Positions 44,031-53,418 of a stretch of 64,000 nucleotides of DNA are shown in pieces. Position 1 is the first letter of the stretch; every line of letters starts with the position of its first letter. The notes below the pieces were generated by a model. It was not told where the DNA came from. It searched no databases and saw only the letters and a program-made list of their open reading frames with translations. Made by a program: the position numbers and the translations under genes. The stretch lies in assembly GCA_018817385.1 (NCBI GenBank), contig JAHIUA010000006.1, positions 1-64,000 on the forward strand, given 5' to 3'. This DNA is from Pseudomonadota bacterium. GTDB lineage: Bacteria; Desulfobacterota; Desulfobulbia; Desulfobulbales; Desulfocapsaceae.

Positions 44031-44073
44031 AAGGCCCTGTGCGGATATGTTTCGCACAGGGCCTTTTTCTTTT
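44031..44073 (+). terminator. Strong rho-independent terminator
   Basis: AAGGCCCTGTGCG (44031-44043) pairs perfectly with 44053-44065 over a 9-nt loop and is followed by a T-rich tail. It ends the HPF-CSD transcript. Confidence 0.92.
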
Positions 44074-44201
44074 TCGGGGCAGGGAAAAGGGAAGGCTTCT
44101 GGTCTTGCCAGAAGCCTATGGCAATGGTAGAAGGAGGACGAGCATAAAGGTGCATGTCTGGCCTTTTACTAATATGATAAAAGAGCAGAAGGAGTCGATG
44201 G

Positions 44202-45305
44202 ATGCTTTTACAGCAACAAGATCTGGGGTCTGAATATTTTAATCTCCAGCGTGAGGAAATTCTTGAACGAATTGGCTGGCGAAAAAAAGAGTTACGCGAT
44301 ACGGTACTTATTCTCTGTCATCATTATCAGAACCAGGATCTGTTTCAGTTCGCCGACCTCACAGGAGATTCTCTCAAGCTGGCTCGAGAAGCGGCAGCCA
44401 TCAGTGATCGTCAGTTCTTAATTTTCTGCGGCGTCCATTTTATGGCAGAGTCGGCGGATATCCTTGCCCGGGAGCATCAGAAAGTGCTGCTTCCCCATCT
44501 CCATGCCGGTTGCCCCATGGCTGATATGGCCACGGTCGGGGCCGTTTCCCAAGCCTACAAAGAATTGTTGCGTGTCGGTATTATGAAAGAAGAAACTGAT
44601 ATGGTTCCTGTGACTTATGTGAATTCTTCTGCTGCCATCAAGGCCTTTGTTGGCCAACGCGACGGATCTGTTTGCACCTCTTCTAATGGTGAAAAGGTGT
44701 TGGATTGGGCCTTAACCAAGGGAAAGAAGGTCTTTTTCTTTCCGGATGAGCATTTGGGAAGGAACTGTGCCTCGGCCTTGGGAGTCGCTGACGAGGAGGT
44801 TCTCCTCTGGCGTCGCGGTGAACTCCTGGGAGGAAATAGTGTCGAGCAGCTGCAGCAGGCAAGGGTCGTCCTTTGGGACGGATACTGTGAAGTCCACATG
44901 CGTTTTCTCCCTGACCATGTTCGCCAGTGGCGCTTGCGAGAACCTGAGATTCAGGTGATGATCCATCCTGAATGCAGCCATGATGTCGTGAGTATGGCAG
45001 ATCAGTATGGGTCCACCGAGGCCATCATAAAGGCAGTAGCAAAATCAGCTCCAGGAAGTAAGTGGGCCATTGGTACCGAGATTAATCTGGTTGAGCGTCT
45101 GCAGCGCCAGCATCCTGACAAGGAGATCCATCTTCTTGCCCCAACTTCCTGCCAATGTACCACAATGGATTGCAATCAGCCTGTAAATCTCCTCTGGCTC
45201 CTTGATAATCTGGCAGCAGGGAAGGTAAAAAATCAGATCAAGGTCGAACCGGAGATAGCCTCTCTTGCGGCAAAGTCCCTTGAGCAGATGCTTGCCATCT
45301 GTTAA
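44202..45305 (+). CDS. nadA: Quinolinate synthase
   Basis: A [4Fe-4S] enzyme that condenses iminoaspartate with DHAP to quinolinate for NAD synthesis. It is 367 aa with the three pseudo-repeats of the family. The cluster cysteines are in HAGCPMADM, HPECSHDV and the TSCQCTTMDC region near the end, and substrate residues are in ILCHHYQ and FCGVHFMAESA. AAGGAG precedes the ATG. polA starts 14 bp after its stop. Confidence 0.95.
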   Translation: MLLQQQDLGSEYFNLQREEILERIGWRKKELRDTVLILCHHYQNQDLFQFADLTGDSLKLAREAAAISDRQFLIFCGVHFMAESADILAREHQKVLLPHLHAGCPMADMATVGAVSQAYKELLRVGIMKEETDMVPVTYVNSSAAIKAFVGQRDGSVCTSSNGEKVLDWALTKGKKVFFFPDEHLGRNCASALGVADEEVLLWRRGELLGGNSVEQLQQARVVLWDGYCEVHMRFLPDHVRQWRLREPEIQVMIHPECSHDVVSMADQYGSTEAIIKAVAKSAPGSKWAIGTEINLVERLQRQHPDKEIHLLAPTSCQCTTMDCNQPVNLLWLLDNLAAGKVKNQIKVEPEIASLAAKSLEQMLAIC

Positions 45306-45319
45306 CTGGAGGATGACTT

Positions 45320-47992
45320 GTGACCCATGAAGTATATCTAGTTGATGGAAGCGCTTATATCTATCGTGCCTATCATGCGGTTGTCCCCCTCTCCAACAGC
45401 CAGGGATTACCAACCCATGCCGTTTTTGGATTTCTCAATATCCTCCGTAAACTCCTTCGCGAAAAGAAGCCAAAATATATCGCCGTGGTTTTTGATGCCA
45501 AGGGGCCGGTATTTCGGCATGAACTCTATGGCGATTATAAGGCCAATCGTCCTCCCATGCCTGAAGATCTCGTATCACAGATTCCGTATATCAAGGAACT
45601 GGTCCAGGCTATGAACATTCCCAGCTTTGAGATCGAGGGTCTTGAAGCAGATGATCTTATTGCCACTGCAGCCAAAATCCTTGGAGCCCAGGGGTGCCGG
45701 GTTGTTGTTGTCTCTGGTGACAAGGACCTTCTCCAGCTGGTCGATGAGCAGGTGGTGATGTGGGATCCCATGAATGACAAAATCATGGATATCTCCGCTA
45801 TTGAGGCGAAGTATCATGTGAAACCCGAGCAACTCTTGGACTGTTATGCATTGATGGGGGACAGTTCTGATAATGTTCCAGGAGTTCCAGGTGTTGGGCC
45901 AAAAACTGCAGAGAAGCTGATCAATCAGTATGGCAGCCTGGAGGCGATCTATACAGAGCTGGCTGGTATGAAAAAGTCAAAGCTTAAGGATCGCATCGCC
46001 GAAAACAAGGAGATGGCCTTTCTCTCCCGCGATCTGATTCGTCTGAAGTATGATGCGGAAATGCCGTCCCGGATTTCTGCTTATCAGCTCTTAGAGGCAG
46101 ATGAAGAACTGCTGCAGGATCTGTACAGGCGTCTTGAATTCACCAGTATGGTCAAAGACAAAACAGAGACGATCCCTGTCCCCAGGGAAGGGTTTCAGTT
46201 GATTAGTAGCGGTGAGGAACTGCAGTCCCTTGTCGACCATCTCTCCTCGGCAACTCTGTTGGTCATCGATACGGAGACCACTTCCCTCGAGGTGACCCGG
46301 GCATCTCTGGTTGGGATATCACTGTGTACCGATCTTGATGCCGCCTGGTATATTCCGGTGGGGCACCGTTCAGAGGACGGAAAAAGGCTTAAGGGACAAT
46401 TGGACCAGGACCTGGTGCTTGCGGCCTTGCGGCCGTTTTTGGAGGCCAAAGAGCTGCCTAAACTTGGTCACAACATCAAGTATGACTATTCGGTATTACG
46501 TAGCTCCTGTAACCTGACCATGGCCGGGCCACTTCTTGATTCCATGATTGCCGCCTATCTGGTGGAACCCGAAAGAAAATCCCTGAAACTCGACAACCTC
46601 TGCCGGGAGCGAGGGTATGCCATGACTCCTTTTGCGCAGGTGGTAACAGATGTGAAACGGGACAGCTGCTTTGCCTATGTCGGTCTTGAGGCGGCCCGTG
46701 ATTATAGCTGCGAAGATGTCTTCGGAGCTTTGCTCCTTTGGCAGTGGTATGAGCCGATATTGGATGAGCTTGAGCAGCGCGAACTCTTCTTCGAGGTGGA
46801 GACCCCGTTGATCCCTATTCTTGGTGAGATGGAACTTGCAGGAATTGGTGTCTCGGGCCAGGCACTGGAGGCGTTGGCTGAGGAATTTCAGGAAGAGCTT
46901 TTCTCTCTCGAGAAAGAGATCTATGCTCTTGCTGGTTATAGTTTCAATATTCAGTCGCCGAAACAGATGGGACAGCTGCTGTTTGAGGAGTTGCAGCTCC
47001 CGCACGGGAGAAAGACCAAAACAGGCTATTCTACTGATATCAAGGTGTTGGAAAAACTGGCCAGTAAACACGAAATCCCGGCAAAGATCATCCGGTATCG
47101 AACGCTGGCCAAGCTGTTGTCAACCTATGTGAACAAATTGAAAACCCTGATTGATCCGGTCAGCGGTAGGGTACATACCTCGTTTAATCAGATGGTAACA
47201 GCCACAGGTCGTCTCTCTTCCAGTAATCCGAATCTCCAGAATATTCCCATACGGACGCCAGAGGGAAACAGGATTCGTCAGGCCTTTGTTCCGGAAAAGG
47301 GGCTTGTTTTTCTCTCTGCTGACTATTCTCAGATTGATCTTCGAGTTTTGGCCCACTATTCTCAGGATTCTGCTCTGTTAGATGCTTTTCGCCATGGTGA
47401 GGATATCCATGCCAGGACCGCAGCTGAGCTCTTTGGCGTCTCGCCTCTCCTCCTGACCGCGGAGATGCGACGTGTGGCCAAGTCTATTAATTTCGGTATT
47501 GTTTACGGGATGAGCAGCTTTGGGCTTTCAGAGCAGCTTGGCATGAGCCGAAAGGAGGCAAGTAATTTTATCGATAAGTATTTCCGCCTTTATGGTGGGG
47601 TTAAGGAGTTTATGGAAAAGACTGTGCAACAGGCACGTGTTGATGGTTATGTCACGACCCTTCTCAAGCGGAGAAGAATGTTACCTGACATTCTGGCAAA
47701 AAATAAGACCAAGCGAGAGTTCTCTGAAAGGACTGCTATCAATACTCCCATCCAAGGTACAGCTGCAGACGTGATCAAGTTGGCTATGATCAAGGTGGTT
47801 TCTGTTTTGCGGGAAAAAGGGCTTGTCGCCCGACTGCTCCTCCAGATTCATGATGAGTTGGTTTTTGAACTTCCCGAATCGGAATTGGAACGAAGTCGGA
47901 AAGTTGTACAGAGTGCCATGGAAAATGCCCTGCCACTCGATGTTCCCGTGGTGGTGAACTTCGAGGTGGGTACGAGCCTGGCTAAAGGGTGA
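45320..47992 (+). CDS. polA: DNA polymerase I
   Basis: 890 aa with all three activities. The 5'-3' nuclease domain covers about 1-290 (EVYLVDGSAYIYRAYHA, GLEADDLIATAA, helix-hairpin GVPGVGPKTAEKL). The proofreading domain has its DxE motif intact (LLVIDTETTSLEV, near 315). The polymerase domain has motif A SADYSQIDLRVLAH, motif B RRVAKSINFGIVYGM and motif C LLLQIHDELVFE. Start is GTG 45320 with GGAGG 7 bases upstream. The terminal segment is the normal family end. Co-oriented with nadA. Confidence 0.98.
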   Translation: MTHEVYLVDGSAYIYRAYHAVVPLSNSQGLPTHAVFGFLNILRKLLREKKPKYIAVVFDAKGPVFRHELYGDYKANRPPMPEDLVSQIPYIKELVQAMNIPSFEIEGLEADDLIATAAKILGAQGCRVVVVSGDKDLLQLVDEQVVMWDPMNDKIMDISAIEAKYHVKPEQLLDCYALMGDSSDNVPGVPGVGPKTAEKLINQYGSLEAIYTELAGMKKSKLKDRIAENKEMAFLSRDLIRLKYDAEMPSRISAYQLLEADEELLQDLYRRLEFTSMVKDKTETIPVPREGFQLISSGEELQSLVDHLSSATLLVIDTETTSLEVTRASLVGISLCTDLDAAWYIPVGHRSEDGKRLKGQLDQDLVLAALRPFLEAKELPKLGHNIKYDYSVLRSSCNLTMAGPLLDSMIAAYLVEPERKSLKLDNLCRERGYAMTPFAQVVTDVKRDSCFAYVGLEAARDYSCEDVFGALLLWQWYEPILDELEQRELFFEVETPLIPILGEMELAGIGVSGQALEALAEEFQEELFSLEKEIYALAGYSFNIQSPKQMGQLLFEELQLPHGRKTKTGYSTDIKVLEKLASKHEIPAKIIRYRTLAKLLSTYVNKLKTLIDPVSGRVHTSFNQMVTATGRLSSSNPNLQNIPIRTPEGNRIRQAFVPEKGLVFLSADYSQIDLRVLAHYSQDSALLDAFRHGEDIHARTAAELFGVSPLLLTAEMRRVAKSINFGIVYGMSSFGLSEQLGMSRKEASNFIDKYFRLYGGVKEFMEKTVQQARVDGYVTTLLKRRRMLPDILAKNKTKREFSERTAINTPIQGTAADVIKLAMIKVVSVLREKGLVARLLLQIHDELVFELPESELERSRKVVQSAMENALPLDVPVVVNFEVGTSLAKG

Positions 47993-48014
47993 TGTTTTTT
48001 GATGAGAGTGAAGG

Positions 48015-48090
48015 GATTTGACTGAGGGCCTGTGCAAGGAGGAAAGGCCTGTAGCTGATTGTTCAGGTACAGGCCCTTGGTCAGTATTTT
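48015..48090. terminator. Shared terminator of convergent polA and gltA
   Basis: CTGA-GGGCCTGT near 48021-48033 pairs with ACAGGCCC-TTGG-TCAG near 48069-48084, followed by ATTTTT. The imperfect, long-loop stem lies between the two convergent stops and could serve both. Confidence 0.5.
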
Positions 48091-48103
48091 TGGCAGGAGC
48101 TTT

Positions 48104-49396
48104 TCAGACTCGCTCGTGAATAGGGACAAAGTCCCGTTTTACCGGGCCGGTATAAATCTGTCGTGGTCTGCCAATCTTTCTGTCTTTTGTGTCATGCTTC
48201 ATTTCCTGCCAATGTGATATCCAGCCCGGCAGCCTGCCCATGGCAAACATGACAGTGAACATGTTCGTGGGAATTCCCATGGCCCGGTAGATGATACCAG
48301 AGTAAAAATCCACGTTGGGGTAGAGGTTTCGTTTGATGAAATACTCGTCATTTCTGGCGATTTCTTCGAGTTTCTCAGCAATTTCCAACAGGGGATCGTC
48401 AACATTCAGGGCCTTGAGTGTCTGTTCGCAGGCCCGTTTGATGATTTTGGCTCTGGGGTCGAAGGTCTTGTAGACTCGATGACCAAAGCCGGAGAGGCGG
48501 AAGGGATCATTTGGATCCTTGGCCTTTTTGATGTACTTGCCAAAATCATTGTTATCCCTGTGGATTGCCTCCAGCATCTCGACAACTGCCGAGTTGGCCC
48601 CTCCGTGTAGCGGTCCCCACAGGGCGCTGATGCCGGCCGAGATAGAGGCGTAGAGGTTAACTCCTGCACTGCCCACCAGGCGAACCGTGGAGGTGGAACA
48701 GTTTTGTTCATGATCTGCATGGAGGATCAGGAGTTTGTTGAGGGTGGCCACCACTTCCGGGAGAACGACATAGGGTTTGACCGGTTTATCAAACATCATG
48801 TTGACAAAATTTCCGCAATAGGAGAGGTCATAGCGGGGATAGATCAGTGGATGGCCAACAGATTTTTTGTAGGAAAAGGCGGCAATGGTCCTGATTTTTG
48901 AAAGGAGACGGGCCCCGATAGAGAGCAGGGCTTCATCGGAATTAGTATTTAATTCCGGATAATAGTTGCAAAGGGAGTTGACCATGGTTGAGAGAATGGA
49001 CATGGGGGGAGCATTGGGTGGAAAATGATCAAAAAAATGGATCATGTCCTCATGGATTAGAGCGTGCTCAGCCATAAGCGAGCGAAAGTTGTTCAGTTCT
49101 TCCCGAGTGGGCAGTTCACCGATAAGAAGGAGGTAGGCCACCTCAACAAAAGAGCAGCGTTCAGCAAGCTCTTCAATGGCATATCCGCGGTAATTGAGGA
49201 TCCCTTTCTGTCCGTCAAGAAAGGTAATTGCAGAACTACAGGAACCGGTATTCATGTACCCTGAATCGAGGGTAATGTATCCTGTTTCTTTGAGCAGTGT
49301 CCGAATGTCCACGGCCTTATCGCCTTCACTTCCTTTGATCAATGGAAGTTTGTAAGTCTGTCCTTCAATGGTCAATGTTGCATGTTTTTCTGACAT
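48104..49396 (-). CDS. gltA: Citrate synthase (type II, hexameric kind)
   Basis: It condenses acetyl-CoA with oxaloacetate. It is 430 aa, the length of the Gram-negative hexameric enzyme, with that type's N-terminal beta domain (ATLTIEGQTYKLPLIKGSEG). Catalytic residues lie in LHADHEQNCSTSTVR, WGPLHGGANSAVV (His), GFGHRVYKTFDPRA (His) and VDFYSGII (Asp). AMP/NADH-type regulation is possible but not visible. Lone gene, convergent with polA. Confidence 0.97.
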   Translation of the reverse strand: MSEKHATLTIEGQTYKLPLIKGSEGDKAVDIRTLLKETGYITLDSGYMNTGSCSSAITFLDGQKGILNYRGYAIEELAERCSFVEVAYLLLIGELPTREELNNFRSLMAEHALIHEDMIHFFDHFPPNAPPMSILSTMVNSLCNYYPELNTNSDEALLSIGARLLSKIRTIAAFSYKKSVGHPLIYPRYDLSYCGNFVNMMFDKPVKPYVVLPEVVATLNKLLILHADHEQNCSTSTVRLVGSAGVNLYASISAGISALWGPLHGGANSAVVEMLEAIHRDNNDFGKYIKKAKDPNDPFRLSGFGHRVYKTFDPRAKIIKRACEQTLKALNVDDPLLEIAEKLEEIARNDEYFIKRNLYPNVDFYSGIIYRAMGIPTNMFTVMFAMGRLPGWISHWQEMKHDTKDRKIGRPRQIYTGPVKRDFVPIHERV

Positions 49397-49725
49397 CGTG
49401 TACCTATGTTTTTTGTGCTCTATGAGAGCGTATTCTTCTGTAGTGGATTCTTGTCAGCTGGCCACAGGAGATGCTATACAGGGAAAAAGGGGAAGACGAT
49501 ATGCTATGCTGCAGTGGGCGAACAAATCATCAGTCGGTGGAAGGTATTTGCGAAAACATGACAGCTGCTTAAAAAATGCGCTGTACTGCTTTTCCACAAG
49601 CTGTATAACAGTTACTCCCAATCTTTCATTATAACAGAGATACACTAAAAAAGCAAGTTTTGAGCTAATACCTATAATTCTCCCATTGCTGGTTGGCTTG
49701 CAGTCTGGGATAAAACTATTTTACT
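49397..49725. other. Divergent intergenic region gltA / thiE
   Basis: 329 bp with no gene. No TPP riboswitch core (CTGAGA and the conserved 3' GAACCTGA block) could be found upstream of thiE. Promoters for both genes must lie here. Confidence 0.35.
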
Positions 49726-50439
49726 ATGACAACAATACCAGGTGTTACAGATCAGCAATTGTATTCACGACGGCTGCATCAGTTTGTGGAAGAGGTTGCC
49801 GTCTATCCGGTCAGCTGTGAGCGACTGGCTGCAGGACGCAGCGATAGAGAGTGGCTGGATAATGTCCTGAGCGGTGGGGCGAGGATAGTGCAGTTGCGTG
49901 ACAAAGAGAGCTCTGATCGTCAGTTACTGGAAAAGGCCCGCTACTTTCGAGAAAAGACTCGGGAGGCTGGTGCACTATTTTTTCTTAATGATCGTCTGGA
50001 TATTGCCCTCCTGGTCGACGCGGATGGCATGCATGTGGGTCAAAAAGACCTTCCTCCTGTCGAGATCAGGAAATTGGCCCCTAATATTCTCATCGGATTT
50101 TCCTGTAATACCGAGGACCAGGTGAAGGCTTTGGGAAAAGAGGTGGCACAGGGACAGAGTGCAGTTTCCTATTACAATATTGGACCTCTGTTTCAGACAG
50201 GTACCAAAGAAGGCTTGCATCATTTTCTCGGGACAGAGGCTGTTCCTCTTTTTTCACGTCATTGTTCATTACCTTTTACCGTGATGGGAGGGATCAAGTT
50301 GGAGCACCTCGAGGAGTTACTCAGAGTCGGGGTAAAGAGAATAGCTGTGGTCACAGCCATCAGTCAGGCAGATAATATTAGCTTGGAAACGGATTGCTGG
50401 CAGCGACGTATTGAGTCTGGTCGCACAGGAGGGCGCTGA
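49726..50439 (+). CDS. thiE: Thiamine-phosphate synthase
   Basis: It couples HMP-pyrophosphate with the thiazole phosphate. It is 237 aa, slightly longer than usual because of an N-terminal extension of about 25 residues. Motifs: ARIVQLRDKESSDRQLL, FFLNDRLDIALLVDADGMHVG (split), IGFSCNTEDQV, YYNIGPLFQTGTKEG, and MGGIKLEHLEELLRVGVKRI, the phosphate-binding end of the TIM barrel. The stop overlaps the next ATG by one base. No other thi gene is present. Confidence 0.93.
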   Translation: MTTIPGVTDQQLYSRRLHQFVEEVAVYPVSCERLAAGRSDREWLDNVLSGGARIVQLRDKESSDRQLLEKARYFREKTREAGALFFLNDRLDIALLVDADGMHVGQKDLPPVEIRKLAPNILIGFSCNTEDQVKALGKEVAQGQSAVSYYNIGPLFQTGTKEGLHHFLGTEAVPLFSRHCSLPFTVMGGIKLEHLEELLRVGVKRIAVVTAISQADNISLETDCWQRRIESGRTGGR

Positions 50440-51113
50440 TGTTGAATAATGAGGCTTTGCAGGAGCAGGTTGGGGCAATCGAGCTCCTTATCCGTTATGC
50501 AGTAGCAGAATCTGAGCAGAATCTTGCCCTTGATTTTCTCCGAATTTTTCATAAGGATTCTTTTGCCCTGGATATAATCCAGGATTATTATCGTACCCTA
50601 CCTGAGGCCCGAGAGGAACCGTTAGTAAAAATATCGGTGCTCGAGAGCAAAGAGCAGGTCTTTCTGTTGTTGCTCAGCACCAATAAACATCATTACTTTT
50701 ATTTGGCCAATGACGACGGCGGCTTGCTTCTCGATGAGTGGGAGCAGGGGCTTTCTGCCCCTCAGGTCCTCTCTTTTTTTGGTTATTCTGACCACGATGC
50801 CTTTAGCAAGCAGCATCAGTCTGTGGAGAGCTGCCGGGAGTATGTGGCCTCGGAAAGGTTGAACGAGGATATCTGTCCTTCCTGTGGCGCCGAGGCCGGT
50901 AGCCTCCACATCCTTGGCTGTCCGGTTGAGGTCTGTCCGTGGTGTGGAGGGCAACTCAGCCGTTGCAATTGCCGTTTTGAACAGTTGGATGTGGAAGAAC
51001 TGACGGATGAGAAGATGCTGAACCAACTGGAAGAATGTTTGGCGAACAAGGGACGTATCCCCTATGCCAGGGAACAGCGCCCTTCCTTTCTTGCCAAGGA
51101 GAACACTGCTTGA
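50439..51113 (+). CDS. Hypothetical protein with a double zinc-ribbon C-terminus
   Basis: 224 aa, coupled to thiE (ATG shares a base with the stop). The N-terminal 140 residues are an unfamiliar alpha/beta region. The C-terminal part carries a cluster of cysteines in CX2C units (ICPSCGAEAG, CPVEVCPWCGGQLSRCNC), likely binding zinc. Such ribbons are common in nucleic-acid or protein-binding adaptors. Function unknown. Confidence 0.7.
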   Translation: MLNNEALQEQVGAIELLIRYAVAESEQNLALDFLRIFHKDSFALDIIQDYYRTLPEAREEPLVKISVLESKEQVFLLLLSTNKHHYFYLANDDGGLLLDEWEQGLSAPQVLSFFGYSDHDAFSKQHQSVESCREYVASERLNEDICPSCGAEAGSLHILGCPVEVCPWCGGQLSRCNCRFEQLDVEELTDEKMLNQLEECLANKGRIPYAREQRPSFLAKENTA

Positions 51114-51221
51114 CGAGTTGCTTTTTGGCTGTCGCTTAGCCAATGCCTACAAGATGAAGGTTTGGAAGCGAGACCTTCATCTTGTAAGTGCCAACGCGGC
51201 TCTCAGAAGTAGCCGACGCCC

Positions 51222-52157
51222 CTATTTTGAACTCTCAACCCTTTTGAGGTAACGAAAAAGGTCAGAGTCTGAGGAAAGTATGAGTGAGGTGTTGGACCCG
51301 ATTACTTTAGGATAGCTCTCCAGGGTCTTATAAAAAGTATAAAAGTCAGCATCCTGGCTATAGGCGTCACCGTAAATCTTGGTAGCGGTTGCATCGGCTT
51401 CGCCTTTGATTCCTAAGGCCTCTCGGTTGGCTTCAGTGAGAATGACCTTGAGTTCTCTTTCTACCTTACCGAGAATCTCAGCTTTTTTCCCTTCACCTGT
51501 GGAACGCTTCTCTGCGGCAATACGCTTTCGTTCAGAGATCATTCTGTCATAGACCTTCAGGCGGACCGATTCGATATAATTCACCCGTTTAAACATGACA
51601 TCAAGCAACTCGATACCATACTGGGGAGTCGCCTTGGCCGCAGCCTCCAGGATCTGCTCGGCAATGGCGTCACGTCCTCGATCAGGCGCTCCCCCAGCAT
51701 GGGAGGTGGTGGCAGACATGGTATCCGCCGACCAATCCGAACTGCGGATCAGCTCGATCAAATTGTTTTTGTTCACCATGTCGCGTACCGTACCGTCAAG
51801 GATGTCATCAAGCATGGACTGGGCTCGGGTCTCGGTTTTGACGGCCTGCATATATTTGAGGGCATCGGTGATACGCCAGCGGGCGGTGACATCAAGATAG
51901 ACATAGGTCTTGTCATTGGTGGGGATCTGGTTTGGGTCTCCGTCCCAGATCTGGGTCCGCTTGTCAAAAAAATTCACGTGTTGGACAAAAGGTAGTTTAA
52001 AGTGTAAACCGGCATCGGTCTTGGGCCGACCGACCGGTGCCCCAAACTGGGTGATCATGGCCTGCTGATCTTCTCGCAGGGTGAAAAAGCCATCATAGAC
52101 CACCGTTACAGTAAGGAGAATCAGGCCGATCAAAAGAAATTGAACTATTTGTTTCAT
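51222..52157 (-). CDS. hflC: HflC, SPFH/band-7 membrane protein
   Basis: A partner of HflK in a large periplasmic cage around FtsH that modulates membrane-protein degradation. It is 311 aa from ATG 52157 (GAGGAAAG site), with an N-terminal membrane helix (FLLIGLILLTVTVVY), the SPFH domain (REDQQAMITQFGAPVGRP, VYLDVTARWRITD), and a helical tail (RKRIAAEKRSTGEGKKAEIL). An insert (TTSHAGGAPDRGRD) falls in the middle. It lies 10 bp after hflK. Confidence 0.93.
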   Translation of the reverse strand: MKQIVQFLLIGLILLTVTVVYDGFFTLREDQQAMITQFGAPVGRPKTDAGLHFKLPFVQHVNFFDKRTQIWDGDPNQIPTNDKTYVYLDVTARWRITDALKYMQAVKTETRAQSMLDDILDGTVRDMVNKNNLIELIRSSDWSADTMSATTSHAGGAPDRGRDAIAEQILEAAAKATPQYGIELLDVMFKRVNYIESVRLKVYDRMISERKRIAAEKRSTGEGKKAEILGKVERELKVILTEANREALGIKGEADATATKIYGDAYSQDADFYTFYKTLESYPKVIGSNTSLILSSDSDLFRYLKRVESSK

Positions 52158-52167
52158 GCGTCTTTCC

Positions 52168-53292
52168 TCACTGTTTGCTGGGGGGGAAGGGGACTGGAGA
52201 ACTGCTACCCTTGGAGAGATTGAGCAGGGGCAGTGGTGTCTGCTGGTTTTCATCCATGATATAAATTGATTCCACAGCGGGCATGATTTCCTGCATGGTC
52301 TCCAGGTACATCCGTTTTTTCGTTACTTCCGGAAAATTTTTGTATTCTTTGAATATGGCTCGAAAACGAGCAGTCTCACCCTTTGCATCGTTGACTCTGC
52401 CCACCGCATAGCCGTGTGCTTCTTCGAGCATTTGTTTGGCGCTACCTCGGGCCTTGGGGATAACCCTGTTGTAGGTCTCTTCGGCCTCATTTACCAATCG
52501 TTTCATATCCTGATCGGCCTCGTTGACCTCATTAAAGGCTGGCTTGACCTGGTCGGGTGGATTGATGTCTTGAAACTGAACGGTACCGATGGAAACTCCG
52601 GCATCCAGGTTATTGAGTTCATCCTGCAATTCCTGTTTGACACTGGCAGCCAGGAGGTCTCGGTTGCTGAGGACATAATCAAAGTCCATGTTACCGACGA
52701 TTCGTCGGGTAATGCTCTCCGAGATGTCACGAACGGCCTGGCGGACATCCTTTATCTTGAAGAGGAATGCCTGTGGGTCTTTCACCCGATATTGGACAAT
52801 CCAGGCCACGTTGATGACATTTTTGTCTGCAGTGAGCATCAGTGATTCCATGTCATAGCCACTGCGGTCAAAGGTGGTGTTTTGTCCTGGATAACGACTG
52901 CGAAAACCAAACTCTTCTTTGCGGATTTCTTCGACATTTACCTTATAAAGAGTATCGATATAGGGAATTTTGAAATGCAGACCAGATGCAGAGGTCCGGT
53001 TGTATTTTCCAAGGCGAAGGATCACACCTACTTCACTGGGAGATATCTTATAAAAAGAGGAGTAGAGGGACTGCAGTACCAGAACAGCAAGAACGATGGC
53101 AAACAGTTTGCCAATGGCGGCAAATGGGTTGGGGGGCGGAGAATTCCGAACTCCTTCGCCCGTTGAATGTTCCTTTTTAGGGGAGTCAGAGAAAAAGTCT
53201 TGAAGCTTTTTGATGAGCTGGGCCACCATTTCTTCTGGGGTCTGGGGCTTCTTCTTCTGTCCCCATGGTGGTTGTTGATCCTGATTAGACAT
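52168..53292 (-). CDS. hflK: HflK, SPFH/band-7 membrane protein
   Basis: 374 aa. A Gln/Pro-rich cytoplasmic N-terminus (QDQQPPWGQKKKPQTPEEM) is followed by one membrane helix (about 60-78), then the SPFH domain (EVGVILRLGKYNRTSASGLH, NVINVAWIVQYRVKDPQAF) and a long coiled region. It is the first gene of the hflKC operon, with GGAGAAG before the ATG. hflX and hfq, common neighbours, are not present. Confidence 0.94.
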   Translation of the reverse strand: MSNQDQQPPWGQKKKPQTPEEMVAQLIKKLQDFFSDSPKKEHSTGEGVRNSPPPNPFAAIGKLFAIVLAVLVLQSLYSSFYKISPSEVGVILRLGKYNRTSASGLHFKIPYIDTLYKVNVEEIRKEEFGFRSRYPGQNTTFDRSGYDMESLMLTADKNVINVAWIVQYRVKDPQAFLFKIKDVRQAVRDISESITRRIVGNMDFDYVLSNRDLLAASVKQELQDELNNLDAGVSIGTVQFQDINPPDQVKPAFNEVNEADQDMKRLVNEAEETYNRVIPKARGSAKQMLEEAHGYAVGRVNDAKGETARFRAIFKEYKNFPEVTKKRMYLETMQEIMPAVESIYIMDENQQTPLPLLNLSKGSSSPVPFPPSKQ

Positions 53293-53418
53293 AAAAGGTC
53301 TTCTCCAAGGTAGAGTTTGTTGCTTACTGTTAAGGGAATAAACTCAAGATTATAGCAAAATGATTTATATAAAGTAATTGTTCTAGACGTGAACGCAACG
53401 TTTTATTACGAATTTTTT

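Noticed and set aside
49397-49725. TPP riboswitch upstream of thiE
   Set aside because: The conserved core segments could not be found on either strand.
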